The translations under genes and the position numbers were made by a program. The notes under the pieces were generated by a model. It made no database searches, was not told the origin of the DNA, and was given only the letters and a program-made list of their open reading frames with translations. A stretch of 64,000 bases of DNA, taken from NCBI RefSeq assembly GCF_024756275.1, contig NZ_JANUGQ010000024.1, positions 45,652 to 109,651 on the forward strand, given 5' to 3'. Origin of the DNA: Streptomyces pyxinae (GTDB taxonomy: Bacteria > Actinomycetota > Actinomycetes > Streptomycetales > Streptomycetaceae). Shown here in pieces: positions 1 to 6,895 of the stretch. Within the stretch, counting starts at the first letter, position 1. Each line of letters starts with the position of its first letter.

Positions 1-838
1 CGGCCGGATCCTGCGCCCGGTGCGCCAGCCAGGTGCGCAGCGCGACCACGGCGGAGTCGGGCAGCAGCCCGCTGCCGCCGCCCGCCGACTCGGGCAGCTC
101 CGGGACGGTGAAGCGGGGTACGGCGCCGAGCCCGGCCCGCACCAGCAGCGCCTCGTACTGCCGGGAGACCTCGGTGAGCACCTGGTGCGGCACCCGGTCG
201 AGCACGGTGACCAGCGTGGCGTCGTACTCCTTGGCGGTACGGAGCAGATGCCAGGGCACCGCGTCGGCGTACCGGGACGCGGTGGTGACCATCACCCAGA
301 CGTCGGCCGCGCAGATCAGTTCGGCGGCCAGGTCGCGGCTGTCCACCACGAGGGAGTCGATGTCGGGCGCGTCGAGCAGCGCGAGCCCGCGCGGCAGGGT
401 GTCGGCGGTCTCGACGCGCAGCGTCCGTTCCCAGGCCCCGGGGGCCGGGTCCTCGGGGGCCTCGGCCGGCCGGACCCGGGTGAGCTGGGGCAGCACCCGC
501 ATGTCCGCGAACCAGGGGTGGTCCTCGGGGTGGCAGACCAGGACCGGGGTCCGGGTGGTGGGCCGCAGCACCCCGGCCTCGCTGACCCGCCTGCCGACAA
601 GGGAGTTGACCAGCGTGGACTTCCCGGCTCCGGTGGAGCCGCCGACGACGACGAGCAGCGGCGCCTCGGGGTCCTTGAGCCGGGGCACCAGATAGTTGTC
701 GAGCTGGGCGAGCAGTTCGGCCCGGGTCTGCCGCGCGCGCGGCGCGCCGGGCAAGGGGAGGGGCAGACGCACGGCGGCGACACGGTCGCGCAGGGCGGAG
801 AGTGCGTCGATGAGCTGAGGCCGTACGTCCAAGGTCAC
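1..838 (-). CDS. dynamin-like / YfjP-type GTPase, C-terminus outside window
   Basis: A predicted GTP-binding protein, cut by the left window edge. From the GTG at 838 it reads VTLDVRPQLIDALSALRDRV and then a P-loop GGSTGAGKSTL near residue 75, after LLVVV, as in dynamin-family GTPases of actinomycetes. A threonine-rich switch I (RPTTRTP) follows about 20 residues later. A second in-frame GTG lies at 841, so the start is uncertain by one codon, and the Shine-Dalgarno sequence is weak. An A/T-rich stretch at 845-895 upstream probably carries the promoter. Such proteins often occur as adjacent pairs that remodel membranes; the partner would lie left of the window. The family call rests on the P-loop and overall context only. 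Confidence 0.75.
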   Translation of the reverse strand, partial: MTLDVRPQLIDALSALRDRVAAVRLPLPLPGAPRARQTRAELLAQLDNYLVPRLKDPEAPLLVVVGGSTGAGKSTLVNSLVGRRVSEAGVLRPTTRTPVLVCHPEDHPWFADMRVLPQLTRVRPAEAPEDPAPGAWERTLRVETADTLPRGLALLDAPDIDSLVVDSRDLAAELICAADVWVMVTTASRYADAVPWHLLRTAKEYDATLVTVLDRVPHQVLTEVSRQYEALLVRAGLGAVPRFTVPELPESAGGGSGLLPDSAVVALRTWLAHRAQDPA

Positions 839-1174
839 CACATGCGAAGAATGCCCAAATTTCTTATTTTTTTGAAGCGTATGGACGTCTCTGCGCGCCG
901 ATATCCCCTCATGCGCGCAGAACGGGCGCCGAGGACAGGGGAGCCGGCCGGGACGAGACGGCCCCGGGCATAACGAGTGCACAACACCCGGCCCGGGAGA
1001 GGCGAAAAGCGCTGCATAAATCGCACCTGCCTGCGATTATCGTTCCGCTTCACCGAACCTCCACATCGTGCCACGGAGGTGAAGCGACCGGGCCAAGGCG
1101 AGCGGAGCCCTATCCTTGACCCCGGCGATGTCACGGCCCCCCACCGGGCCGCCCGGCCCCACCGGCCACCACCG
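839..1174. other. intergenic region between GTPase gene and tRNA-Arg
   Basis: 336 bases without a convincing gene. Positions 845-900 are unusually A/T-rich for this genome, including a run of seven T, and lie directly upstream of the minus-strand GTPase gene, so promoter activity is likely there. Nothing else specific is visible; longer open frames here run through the tRNA and have no coding signature. Confidence 0.5.
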
Positions 1175-1247
1175 GCCCCCGTAGCTCAGTGGATAGAGCA
1201 GGCGCCTTCTAAGCGCTTGGCCGCAGGTTCGAGTCCTGCCGGGGGCG
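1175..1247 (+). tRNA. tRNA-Arg (anticodon TCT)
   Basis: A 73-nt cloverleaf. The acceptor stem is GCCCCCG/CGGGGGC, the D arm GCTC...GAGC, and the anticodon stem GGCGC/GCGCT with loop CTTCTAA, giving anticodon TCT (decodes AGA). The T arm is GCAGG TTCGAGT CCTGC. The discriminator base is G and no CCA is encoded. A factor-independent terminator starts nine bases after the 3' end, so it appears to be transcribed alone. Confidence 0.96.
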
Positions 1248-1255
1248 CACAGGCC

Positions 1256-1280
1256 AGGACCCTCCTTCGGGAGGGTCTTT
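1256..1280 (+). terminator. terminator of tRNA-Arg
   Basis: Perfect 8-bp stem GACCCTCC / GGAGGGTC (1258-1265 and 1270-1277) closed by a stable TTCG tetraloop and followed by TTT. It sits directly behind the tRNA on the same strand. Confidence 0.85.
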
Positions 1281-1689
1281 CCGCTTGCCGAGGACGATTT
1301 CCGGCCGGCGGCCACCGAGGGGGCCGCGGACGGCTCGAACCGCCCGGCCGAAAGCGGCGGCCGCCGGCGGTCGTCAGGCCCGCGCCCGGGCCGGCGCGAC
1401 CGCACCGGCCCCCGGCCGCCGCATGCGTGAGTCGCGGCGCCACCGCGGGCCGGCAGGGTCTCGACACCGCGCGCCGAGCCGTGGCATGCCGGGGCGCCGC
1501 GGACGTGATCATCGGTCGGACGCGCGAAGCAGCGCCGGCGCTGGGCTCGTGGATTCCGGCCGTGCCGCCGTCCACCAGGGGCCGGGTGGGCACCGGAGGC
1601 ACCCGCAGGCCCAGACGGCCCGGAACGACCTGCCGACCCGTGGCCGGACCGGCACGGCCACGGGGAGCGCGCGGAGGGCGTGAGGCTGC

Positions 1690-2060
1690 TCGTAGTCCGC
1701 CGGGGGGGGCGAGCAGGGCGTCGGTGAGCAGCCGCCCGCACATGTCCCGCGAACGCCTCGCGCACCGGGTGTGGGCCAAGCGCCACCTTCGCGCGCCGCA
1801 GGCGAGCGCGACGACGGGGGCACCGTCATTCCGGCAAACACGGAGCCCGACCATCGGTCAGCACACCGGAAAGGCCGCCAGGATCGTCTCGCGGCGGGCC
1901 TCGGGAGCGTCGCGGCCGTGCCGGTGTCGGTCGGACTGGACGCGACGACGTTCACGGTGATGCCACGGCCCTCGGCTCCCGGGCCGGCGACCGGGCCGCC
2001 TCGGACGCGGTGCGGTGGGCCTGCCCGGCCCTCCCGGAGAGGGCGACTGGAAGGGCGGCC
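1690..2060 (-). pseudogene. decayed short-chain dehydrogenase/reductase fragment
   Basis: Read on the minus strand with frameshifts allowed, this stretch preserves the C-terminal half of a classical SDR. Around 1945-1980 it encodes GRGITVNVVASSPTDTG, matching the SDR phrase RGITVNVVAPGPTDT. After a one-base shift comes PEARRETILAAFPV (about 1861-1905), then a segment resembling the GRPEDVAPVVALACG region, and finally a weak match to the C-terminal DGG motif. No intact frame joins these parts and no start or catalytic YxxxK is recognisable, so it is probably dead. The remaining bases of 1284-2347 show no supported gene. Confidence 0.5.
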
Positions 2061-2347
2061 TGACGACGCGGCACCACCAGGCCCGCGGCATGCCACGCGC
2101 GGCGCGCGACAGGGTCGCCCCTCCCTCCCGGGTGCCCGGGCGGCGCCGACTCCCGCTGCGCACCGCACCTTCGCGAACGTCCCCCATCCGCGCGAGGAGG
2201 AGACGCCGCACGCCCGGGTCCATCGATGTATGTGGTACCGGCTCCTCCGGTGGGCGGAGGCCGACCGTCCCGCCCCGGGCCTAGCCTGACCAGCGTTTGG
2301 CGAACCGGCCCGACACATCCGCACCGAGTTCGAGGAGATCGATCACC

Positions 2348-2551
2348 GTGGCTCCCCCCGCCAAGCACTTCGCCGAAGGCGCTGCCGCGTTCGCCATCGG
2401 GCTCGCCCTCCGCCTCTGCGCCGCGGATGTCCACATCCCCGTCTTCACACTCACGAAGGTGGGTGTGGTGCTGATGGCCATCGGCGGCGCAGAAATCCTC
2501 TACGGCGTGTACCGGACGGTGAGCGCCCGGAACGGAAGGGCCGGCCCCTGA
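2348..2551 (+). CDS. small two-helix membrane protein (DUF5708-like)
   Basis: A 67-residue protein from GTG 2348, with Shine-Dalgarno GAGGAG at 2332-2337, ten bases upstream. It contains two hydrophobic segments (about residues 9-22 and 35-55) separated by a short polar turn, and ends in a basic tail (TVSARNGR). The phrase TLTKVGVVLMAIGGAEILYG recalls small actinobacterial proteins of the DUF5708 type; that match is from memory. The function is unknown. An 11-bp inverted repeat (2562-2572 / 2599-2609) just after the stop may terminate its transcript. Confidence 0.7.
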   Translation: MAPPAKHFAEGAAAFAIGLALRLCAADVHIPVFTLTKVGVVLMAIGGAEILYGVYRTVSARNGRAGP

Positions 2552-2865
2552 ACGGGGCTGCCGCGCCGGCCGCGCATGTGACGAGCCATTGACTCACACG
2601 GCCGGCGCGCCGAACTCCCCAGGATCACGCCCCGGACTGGGTGGGGCACATGGCGGAAGGCCACGTCGACACAGTGAAATGGCCCTCTGGCGCCCCAAGC
2701 CCTTCACGCTCCTCGGCCGCGTGCCCGGGTAACCCCGCGAGGACACGCGCCCATCGCCACCCCCCTCCGCCGCCGCCGTGCGCCCGCGCCCTCACCCGTG
2801 CCTCCGGCGGGTGGCGGCGGCCGGCGAGAACGGGGCCCGGGGGTGACGGAGGCGGCGGTCGCGGT
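2552..2865. other. intergenic region with inverted repeat
   Basis: 314 bases. CGCGCCGGCCG (2562-2572) and CGGCCGGCGCG (2599-2609) can form a hairpin with a 26-base loop, a plausible terminator for the small membrane-protein gene. I see no coding sequence in the rest. Confidence 0.5.
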
Positions 2866-3234
2866 TCAGGCTCCGTGGACGGTCAGGACGTAGCCCTCGG
2901 GACCGGCGAAGGAGAACACCGGGCCGAAGGGGCTGTCGGTGATCGGGGTGAGGATCTCGACACCAGCCTCGGTCAGCCGCCCGTGCAGGGCCTGGGCGTC
3001 GGGGGTGGAGAACCACAGGGCGACGCCGAGGCCGGGGCGGCCGGCGTCGAGGTCGGTGCCGGGCAGCGGCTCGCGCACCGCGAAGGGGCAGGGCCTGGTG
3101 TCGAAGACGATCGCTCCGGGCGGGCTCGCGGGGGCGCGCTTCAGACCGAGGTGCCGCTCGAAGAACTCGGCGGCGGCCGCCACCTCGCGGACCTGCAGGG
3201 CTATGAAGTCGGGGCCGTCGATGCCAGCGGACAT
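2866..3234 (-). CDS. VOC-family (glyoxalase/bleomycin-resistance fold) protein
   Basis: 122 residues from ATG 3234, preceded by a strong AGGAGGA Shine-Dalgarno sequence. The single domain opens with DFIALQVREVAAAAEFFERHLGL and closes with SPFGPVFSFAGPEGYVLTVHG, the beta-alpha-beta-beta-beta pattern of the vicinal oxygen chelate superfamily. Members include glyoxalases, dioxygenases and drug-binding proteins; the substrate cannot be told from sequence. The gene is transcribed divergently from a MarR-type regulator, with two operator-like dyads between them, so it is probably the regulator's target. Confidence 0.9.
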   Translation of the reverse strand: MSAGIDGPDFIALQVREVAAAAEFFERHLGLKRAPASPPGAIVFDTRPCPFAVREPLPGTDLDAGRPGLGVALWFSTPDAQALHGRLTEAGVEILTPITDSPFGPVFSFAGPEGYVLTVHGA

Positions 3235-3253
3235 GGGTGTCCTCCTCAGTTCA

Positions 3254-3317
3254 ATGTCAGAACCTTGACATATTCGACAGTAGGCGGGCGCCCTGATAGA
3301 TGTCAAAGAATGGACAT
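3254..3317. promoter_or_regulatory. two MarR-type operator dyads between VOC gene and marR
   Basis: Dyad 1 is ATGTCA-N6-TGACAT at 3254-3259/3266-3271. Dyad 2 is ATGTC-N8-GACAT at 3300-3304/3313-3317 and covers the marR start codon. They share the half-site TGTCA and lie 46 bases apart in a 75-base divergent intergenic region. This is the usual layout for MarR autorepression together with control of the neighbouring gene. Confidence 0.7.
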
Positions 3318-3819
3318 GCACGAGGTTCCGCGCGCGGAACCGCCCCACCCCGCCCAGGACGTCTTCGAGCACGTGGGCTACCGGCTCAAGCAGGCACACG
3401 CCGCCCTGCGCGGCGCCATGGACGCGGTACTGCGCGAACACGCCCTGACCGTGCCGCAGTACTCCTGCCTGGAAGTCCTCGCGGCCCGCCCCGGGCTGTC
3501 GAACGCGGAACTCGCGCGCGCCACCTTCGTCACCCGCCAGTCCATGAACGTCGTTCTGCGCGGGCTCCAGAGCGCGGGGCTGCTCAGCCGCCCCGACACG
3601 GTCGCCACCGGCCGTGCCCGCCCCACGACCCTCACCGACGAGGGCCGCCGCCGTCTGCGCGCCGCCCAGAGAGACGTGTACGCCGTCGAGGCCCGTATGG
3701 TGTCCGCCCTCCCCGCCGGCCGGCTGGAAGCACTCCTGACGGACCTCGGCCGCGTCACGCGGGCCCTGCACGACGACCACCCCGACCACGCCGGTGCTCT
3801 CGGCGAGCCCGGGACCTGA
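3310..3819 (+). CDS. MarR-family transcriptional regulator
   Basis: 169 residues from ATG 3310; a second in-frame ATG is two codons later. The winged-helix core runs from VPQYSCLEVLAARPGLSNAELARAT through the recognition helix VTRQSMNVVLRGLQSAGLLSR to the wing GRARPTTLTDEGRRRL, typical of MarR. N- and C-terminal helices form the dimer interface. No Shine-Dalgarno sequence precedes the start and an operator half-site overlaps it, so the transcript may be leaderless. It probably represses itself and the divergent VOC gene and responds to a phenolic or oxidant ligand; the ligand is unknown. Confidence 0.9.
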   Translation: MDMHEVPRAEPPHPAQDVFEHVGYRLKQAHAALRGAMDAVLREHALTVPQYSCLEVLAARPGLSNAELARATFVTRQSMNVVLRGLQSAGLLSRPDTVATGRARPTTLTDEGRRRLRAAQRDVYAVEARMVSALPAGRLEALLTDLGRVTRALHDDHPDHAGALGEPGT

Positions 3820-3912
3820 TCACCGCCCGCCCCGCCGGTTCGCCCGTGCGCGCGGGGGCCCGGCCGCCCTCCGGCGCGGCGCACCACCCGGTGGAGGTCC
3901 GGGGCGGGCCGG

Positions 3913-3942
3913 CTCTCGTCCGGGACCACGCCCGGACGAGAG
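3913..3942. terminator. bidirectional hairpin between marR and ketosynthase gene
   Basis: Perfect inverted repeat CTCTCGTCCGGG / CCCGGACGAGAG (12-bp arms, 6-base loop) in the gap between two converging genes. There is no U-tract, which is common in Streptomyces terminators. Confidence 0.7.
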
Positions 3943-3979
3943 GTGACTCGTGTACATGATGCTGTGCCGGCCGCTGCGG

Positions 3980-5215
3980 CTACGGCCAGGCGGTCAGGGC
4001 GAGGACGACGTTGTGGCCGCCGAAGCCGAAGGAGTGGCTGACGGCGGTGCGTACGTCCTGGCGGCGTGGCTGTTTGGTGACGCAGTCGATGTCGAATGCG
4101 GGCGCCGGGGCCTGGAGGTTGGCGATGGGCGGGACGCGCCGGTGCTGGATCGTCAGCACGGTGAGGGCGGCCTCGATGGCGCCGGCCGCCCCGAGGGTGT
4201 GCCCGAGGACTCCCTTGGGGCCGGTGACGCTGGGGCGGTGCGGCAGGACGCGGGCGATGAGCCCGGCCTCGGTGGCGTCGTTGAGCGGAGTGGAGGTGCC
4301 GTGGGCGTTGACGTGGTCGACGTCGTACGGCGAGAGCCCGGCCTCGGCCAGCGCCGCCCGCAGCGCCGCCTCCGCCCCCTGCGCCCCTTCCGGCGGGGAG
4401 GTGGGGTGGAAGGCGTCGGAGGTGCTGCCGCAGCCGGCGAGCAGGGCGCGGGGCCGGGCGCCGCGCGCGGTGGCGTCGGCGACGCGTTCCAGGACGAGCA
4501 CCCCGGCGCCTTCGGCCATCACGAAGCCGTCCCGGTCGGCGGCGAAGGGCCGCGACGCCCCGCCGATGTCGTCGGCCCGCTCGGACAGTGCGCCCATCCG
4601 CCAGAAGCCGACGGTGCTCAGCCGGCCGAGGGCCGCCTCGGCTCCCCCGGTCACCGCGATGTCGCAGAGATCGGCGGCGAGCAGGTCGCGGGCCACGGCG
4701 ATCGCGGTGGCCCCGGAGGCGCAGGCGCTGGCGGGCGTCAGACTCACCCCGCGGGCGCCCAGGTCGATGGAGACCCCGCCCGACACCAGGTTCGGGATGA
4801 TCAGGGGGATGAGGAGCGGTGAGACCATGTCCGGGCCGCGCTCCTGGAGCCGCGCCTGCTGCTCCTCCCACTTCTCCCCCCCGCCCATGCCGCAGCCGAT
4901 GATCGTGGCCACCCGGGCCCCGTCCCAGGACTTCGGGTCCAGCCCCGCGTCGCGTACGGCTTCCCGGGCGGCGAGGACCGCGAACTTCTCGGCCCGGCCC
5001 ATGCGCCAGGACTTGCGCCCGACGCGGCGGTCCACCTCCTCCTCCGGGACCGGGACCCGGCAGGAGAAGTCCACCGGCAGACCGGCGAGCCGGGGGTCCG
5101 GAGCGGCCTGCGAGCGCCCGGCGCAGACCGTCGCCCACGTGGTCTCGGCGCTGTCGCCGGCCGGGGTGAACAGACCGAGCCCGGTGACGGCCACCGGTGA
5201 CGTGGCCCGAGCCAT
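3980..5215 (-). CDS. beta-ketoacyl-ACP synthase II-like ketosynthase
   Basis: 411 residues. Condenses acyl and malonyl-ACP units in fatty-acid or polyketide synthesis. The thiolase-fold enzyme has its nucleophile Cys165 in PASACASGAT, His305 in NAHGTSTP, Lys334 and His339 in GPKGVLGHTLGAAG, and a C-terminal SHSFGFGGHN; all canonical residues are present, so it should be active. The start ATG at 5215 overlaps the stop of the ACP gene by one base (TGATG), indicating translational coupling. No chain-length factor or malonyltransferase lies nearby. It is probably part of a dedicated lipid/polyketide locus rather than the housekeeping fab operon. Confidence 0.93.
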   Translation of the reverse strand: MARATSPVAVTGLGLFTPAGDSAETTWATVCAGRSQAAPDPRLAGLPVDFSCRVPVPEEEVDRRVGRKSWRMGRAEKFAVLAAREAVRDAGLDPKSWDGARVATIIGCGMGGGEKWEEQQARLQERGPDMVSPLLIPLIIPNLVSGGVSIDLGARGVSLTPASACASGATAIAVARDLLAADLCDIAVTGGAEAALGRLSTVGFWRMGALSERADDIGGASRPFAADRDGFVMAEGAGVLVLERVADATARGARPRALLAGCGSTSDAFHPTSPPEGAQGAEAALRAALAEAGLSPYDVDHVNAHGTSTPLNDATEAGLIARVLPHRPSVTGPKGVLGHTLGAAGAIEAALTVLTIQHRRVPPIANLQAPAPAFDIDCVTKQPRRQDVRTAVSHSFGFGGHNVVLALTAWP

Positions 5216-5469
5216 CAGGACGCCACCGCGGCGGTGCGCAGCCGGTCCAGGTGGTCGGTGATCTCGGCGAGGGTGGTGGTCCGGACGGCGTGCTCGCTGT
5301 CGATCTTCACACCGAGCCGCTCCTCCAGGATCAGTGCGAACTCCGCCAGCGCGAGGGAGTCCAGCTCCAGCTGTTCCAGGGTGGCGTCCGGGGTCACCTC
5401 GTCCTCGGGGACGCGAAAATCGGTGATCAGGGCGGTACGGATGGTGGCGTAGGTGTCGGCGGCGTGCAT
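5215..5469 (-). CDS. acyl carrier protein
   Basis: 84 residues, the usual ACP length. The phosphopantetheine attachment serine is Ser38 in the motif LELDSLALAEFALILEE, followed by the acidic helix II that docks with ketosynthases. It would carry the growing acyl chain for the ketosynthase encoded immediately downstream, with which it overlaps by one base. A 24-25-bp tandem repeat array precedes the gene. Its exact role depends on the unknown product of the locus. Confidence 0.93.
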   Translation of the reverse strand: MHAADTYATIRTALITDFRVPEDEVTPDATLEQLELDSLALAEFALILEERLGVKIDSEHAVRTTTLAEITDHLDRLRTAAVAS

Positions 5470-5499
5470 GAACGGGCCTTTCCTCGGTTCTTGCGGTGC

Positions 5500-5647
5500 G
5501 GTGAGCTCTTCCGTGTCACATACGGTGGCTCCCCGGTCTTGCGGTGCGGTGGCTCCCCGGTACTCGGTGCGCGGTGGCTTCCCGGTACTCGGTGCTCGGT
5601 GGCTCCCCGGTACTCAGTGCTCGGTGGCTCCGCGGTCCTTGCGGCGC
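5500..5647. repeat. 24/25-bp tandem repeat, six units
   Basis: Units beginning GGTGGCTCCCCGGTACTCGG start at about 5500, 5524, 5548, 5573, 5598 and 5623, with the outer copies more degenerate. The array fills most of the gap between the KAS III-like gene and the ACP gene. As 24 and 25 are mixed and stops occur, it is not coding. Confidence 0.85.
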
Positions 5648-5703
5648 GGTGCGCCCGTCGGGCGGCGGTGGGGGGACGCGTACGGTGTGCCGGGCGGGGT
5701 CGG

Positions 5704-6771
5704 TCAGAGCGGCGGGCCGGCGGGTACGGAGTCCGGGTCCCACTCCAGGAGCAGCATTCCTGCGGAGGCGCCGCCGGCGAGACCGAAGAGGGCGACCAGG
5801 TCGCCGGGGCGGAGCCGGCCGAGACGGCGGGCCTCGGCGAGCTGAAGCGGCAGGGCGGCCGTGGCGACATCGCCGTACCGGGGGAAGACCGGCACCACCT
5901 TGTCCTGCTCCACGCCGAGCGCGTCGAGGGTGGTGCGGGTGAACGGGACGGACGGCTGGTGGACGCAGACGAGATCGAGGTCCCCGGACTTGTGCCCCAG
6001 GGCGTGCAGGGCGTCGAGCCCGTGCCGCTCCATGCCGGCGAACGAGTCGGCCAGGGCCTGGGAGTCGAACCGGACGGCGCGCGCGGTGCCACCGAGGTCG
6101 AGGGAGATGTAGGGGTTGACGGCCGTAACGGACCGCCAGCCGGCGGAGTTGGCGACGAAACTCCCGCCGAGCAGACCGGGCCGGCCGGACTCCTCGACCA
6201 GCAGGGCGGCACCGAGGTCTCCGCGGGTGAAGACGGGCATCATCAGGGCGAGTTCGTCGCGGTCCCGCACCGGAAGCCGGGAGAGCAGGCTGCTCCGCTC
6301 CCCGGTGGTCACCAGCACGCGGCTGTAACGACCCGCACCGATGAAGGAGTTGGCGATCTCCAGGGCGTTGAGCAGCCCGTTGCAGGCGTTCTTCACATCG
6401 AAGACCGGGGCGGTGACGCCGAGTTTGTCCGCCACGACATGGGCGGTGGCCGGCTCCTCCATGTCCTCGGAGGCCGAGGCGAAGATCAGCAGATCGACGG
6501 CGCCGGGGCCCAGACCCGCCTGGTCGAGGGCGCTCCGGGCGGCCGTCGCCGCCAGGTCGGAGGGCAGGGTGCCGGCCGGTGCGACGCGGCGCTCCTCCAG
6601 GCCGTACGTCTGCCGCAGGACGCCGGGCATCAGCCGGATGCCGGGGTTGCGGCGGCGTACGTCCTCCTCGACCTCCTCGGCGGTCTGCCGGCCGGCCGGC
6701 ACCTCGACGGCGACCTGGCGGACGGCGGCGCACCGGAGGGCGGGCGCGACGGCGGGCGGATGCGGGGTCAC
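5704..6771 (-). CDS. KAS III-like enzyme with Cys-His-Asp triad
   Basis: 355 residues from GTG 6771, with GGGAGG eight bases upstream. The FabH-type thiolase fold is clear: nucleophile Cys130 in DVKNACNGLLNA and His271 in VCVHQPSVPF. The position that is Asn in decarboxylating KAS III enzymes (E. coli FabH H244/N274, 30 residues apart) is Asp301 in RYGDVATAALP, exactly 30 after His271. Asp at this position is known from CerJ-type KAS III homologues that transfer acyl groups to form esters rather than condense carbon chains. I therefore infer a possible acyltransferase, although an atypical chain-starting condensation is not excluded. It is downstream of the MMPL gene and upstream of ACP and KAS II. 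Confidence 0.88.
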   Translation of the reverse strand: MTPHPPAVAPALRCAAVRQVAVEVPAGRQTAEEVEEDVRRRNPGIRLMPGVLRQTYGLEERRVAPAGTLPSDLAATAARSALDQAGLGPGAVDLLIFASASEDMEEPATAHVVADKLGVTAPVFDVKNACNGLLNALEIANSFIGAGRYSRVLVTTGERSSLLSRLPVRDRDELALMMPVFTRGDLGAALLVEESGRPGLLGGSFVANSAGWRSVTAVNPYISLDLGGTARAVRFDSQALADSFAGMERHGLDALHALGHKSGDLDLVCVHQPSVPFTRTTLDALGVEQDKVVPVFPRYGDVATAALPLQLAEARRLGRLRPGDLVALFGLAGGASAGMLLLEWDPDSVPAGPPL

Positions 6772-6895
6772 CGGGAGCGCCTCCCGGTCCGGAGGCCGGG
6801 ACGGGGGAACGCGGCAGGCCGTCCGGCGGATCGCCCCCTGGATCGTCTCGGTGCCGCCGCTCGGGGCGGGCGGAGCGGACGGGCGACGGTGGGGT

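Noticed and set aside
20..973. 317-codon plus-strand open frame over the dynamin-like gene
   Set aside because: It is antisense to a gene with a clear P-loop and is Gly/Arg-rich, as expected for a shadow in high-GC DNA.
1037..1854. Long minus-strand open frames spanning the tRNA region
   Set aside because: They translate the tRNA gene (typical tRNA-derived peptide PGRTRTCG...LLYPLSYGGR) and have no start signal or family match.
1175..2347. tRNA-linked integrative element or att duplication
   Set aside because: I found no second copy of the tRNA 3' end and no integrase or excisionase in the window.
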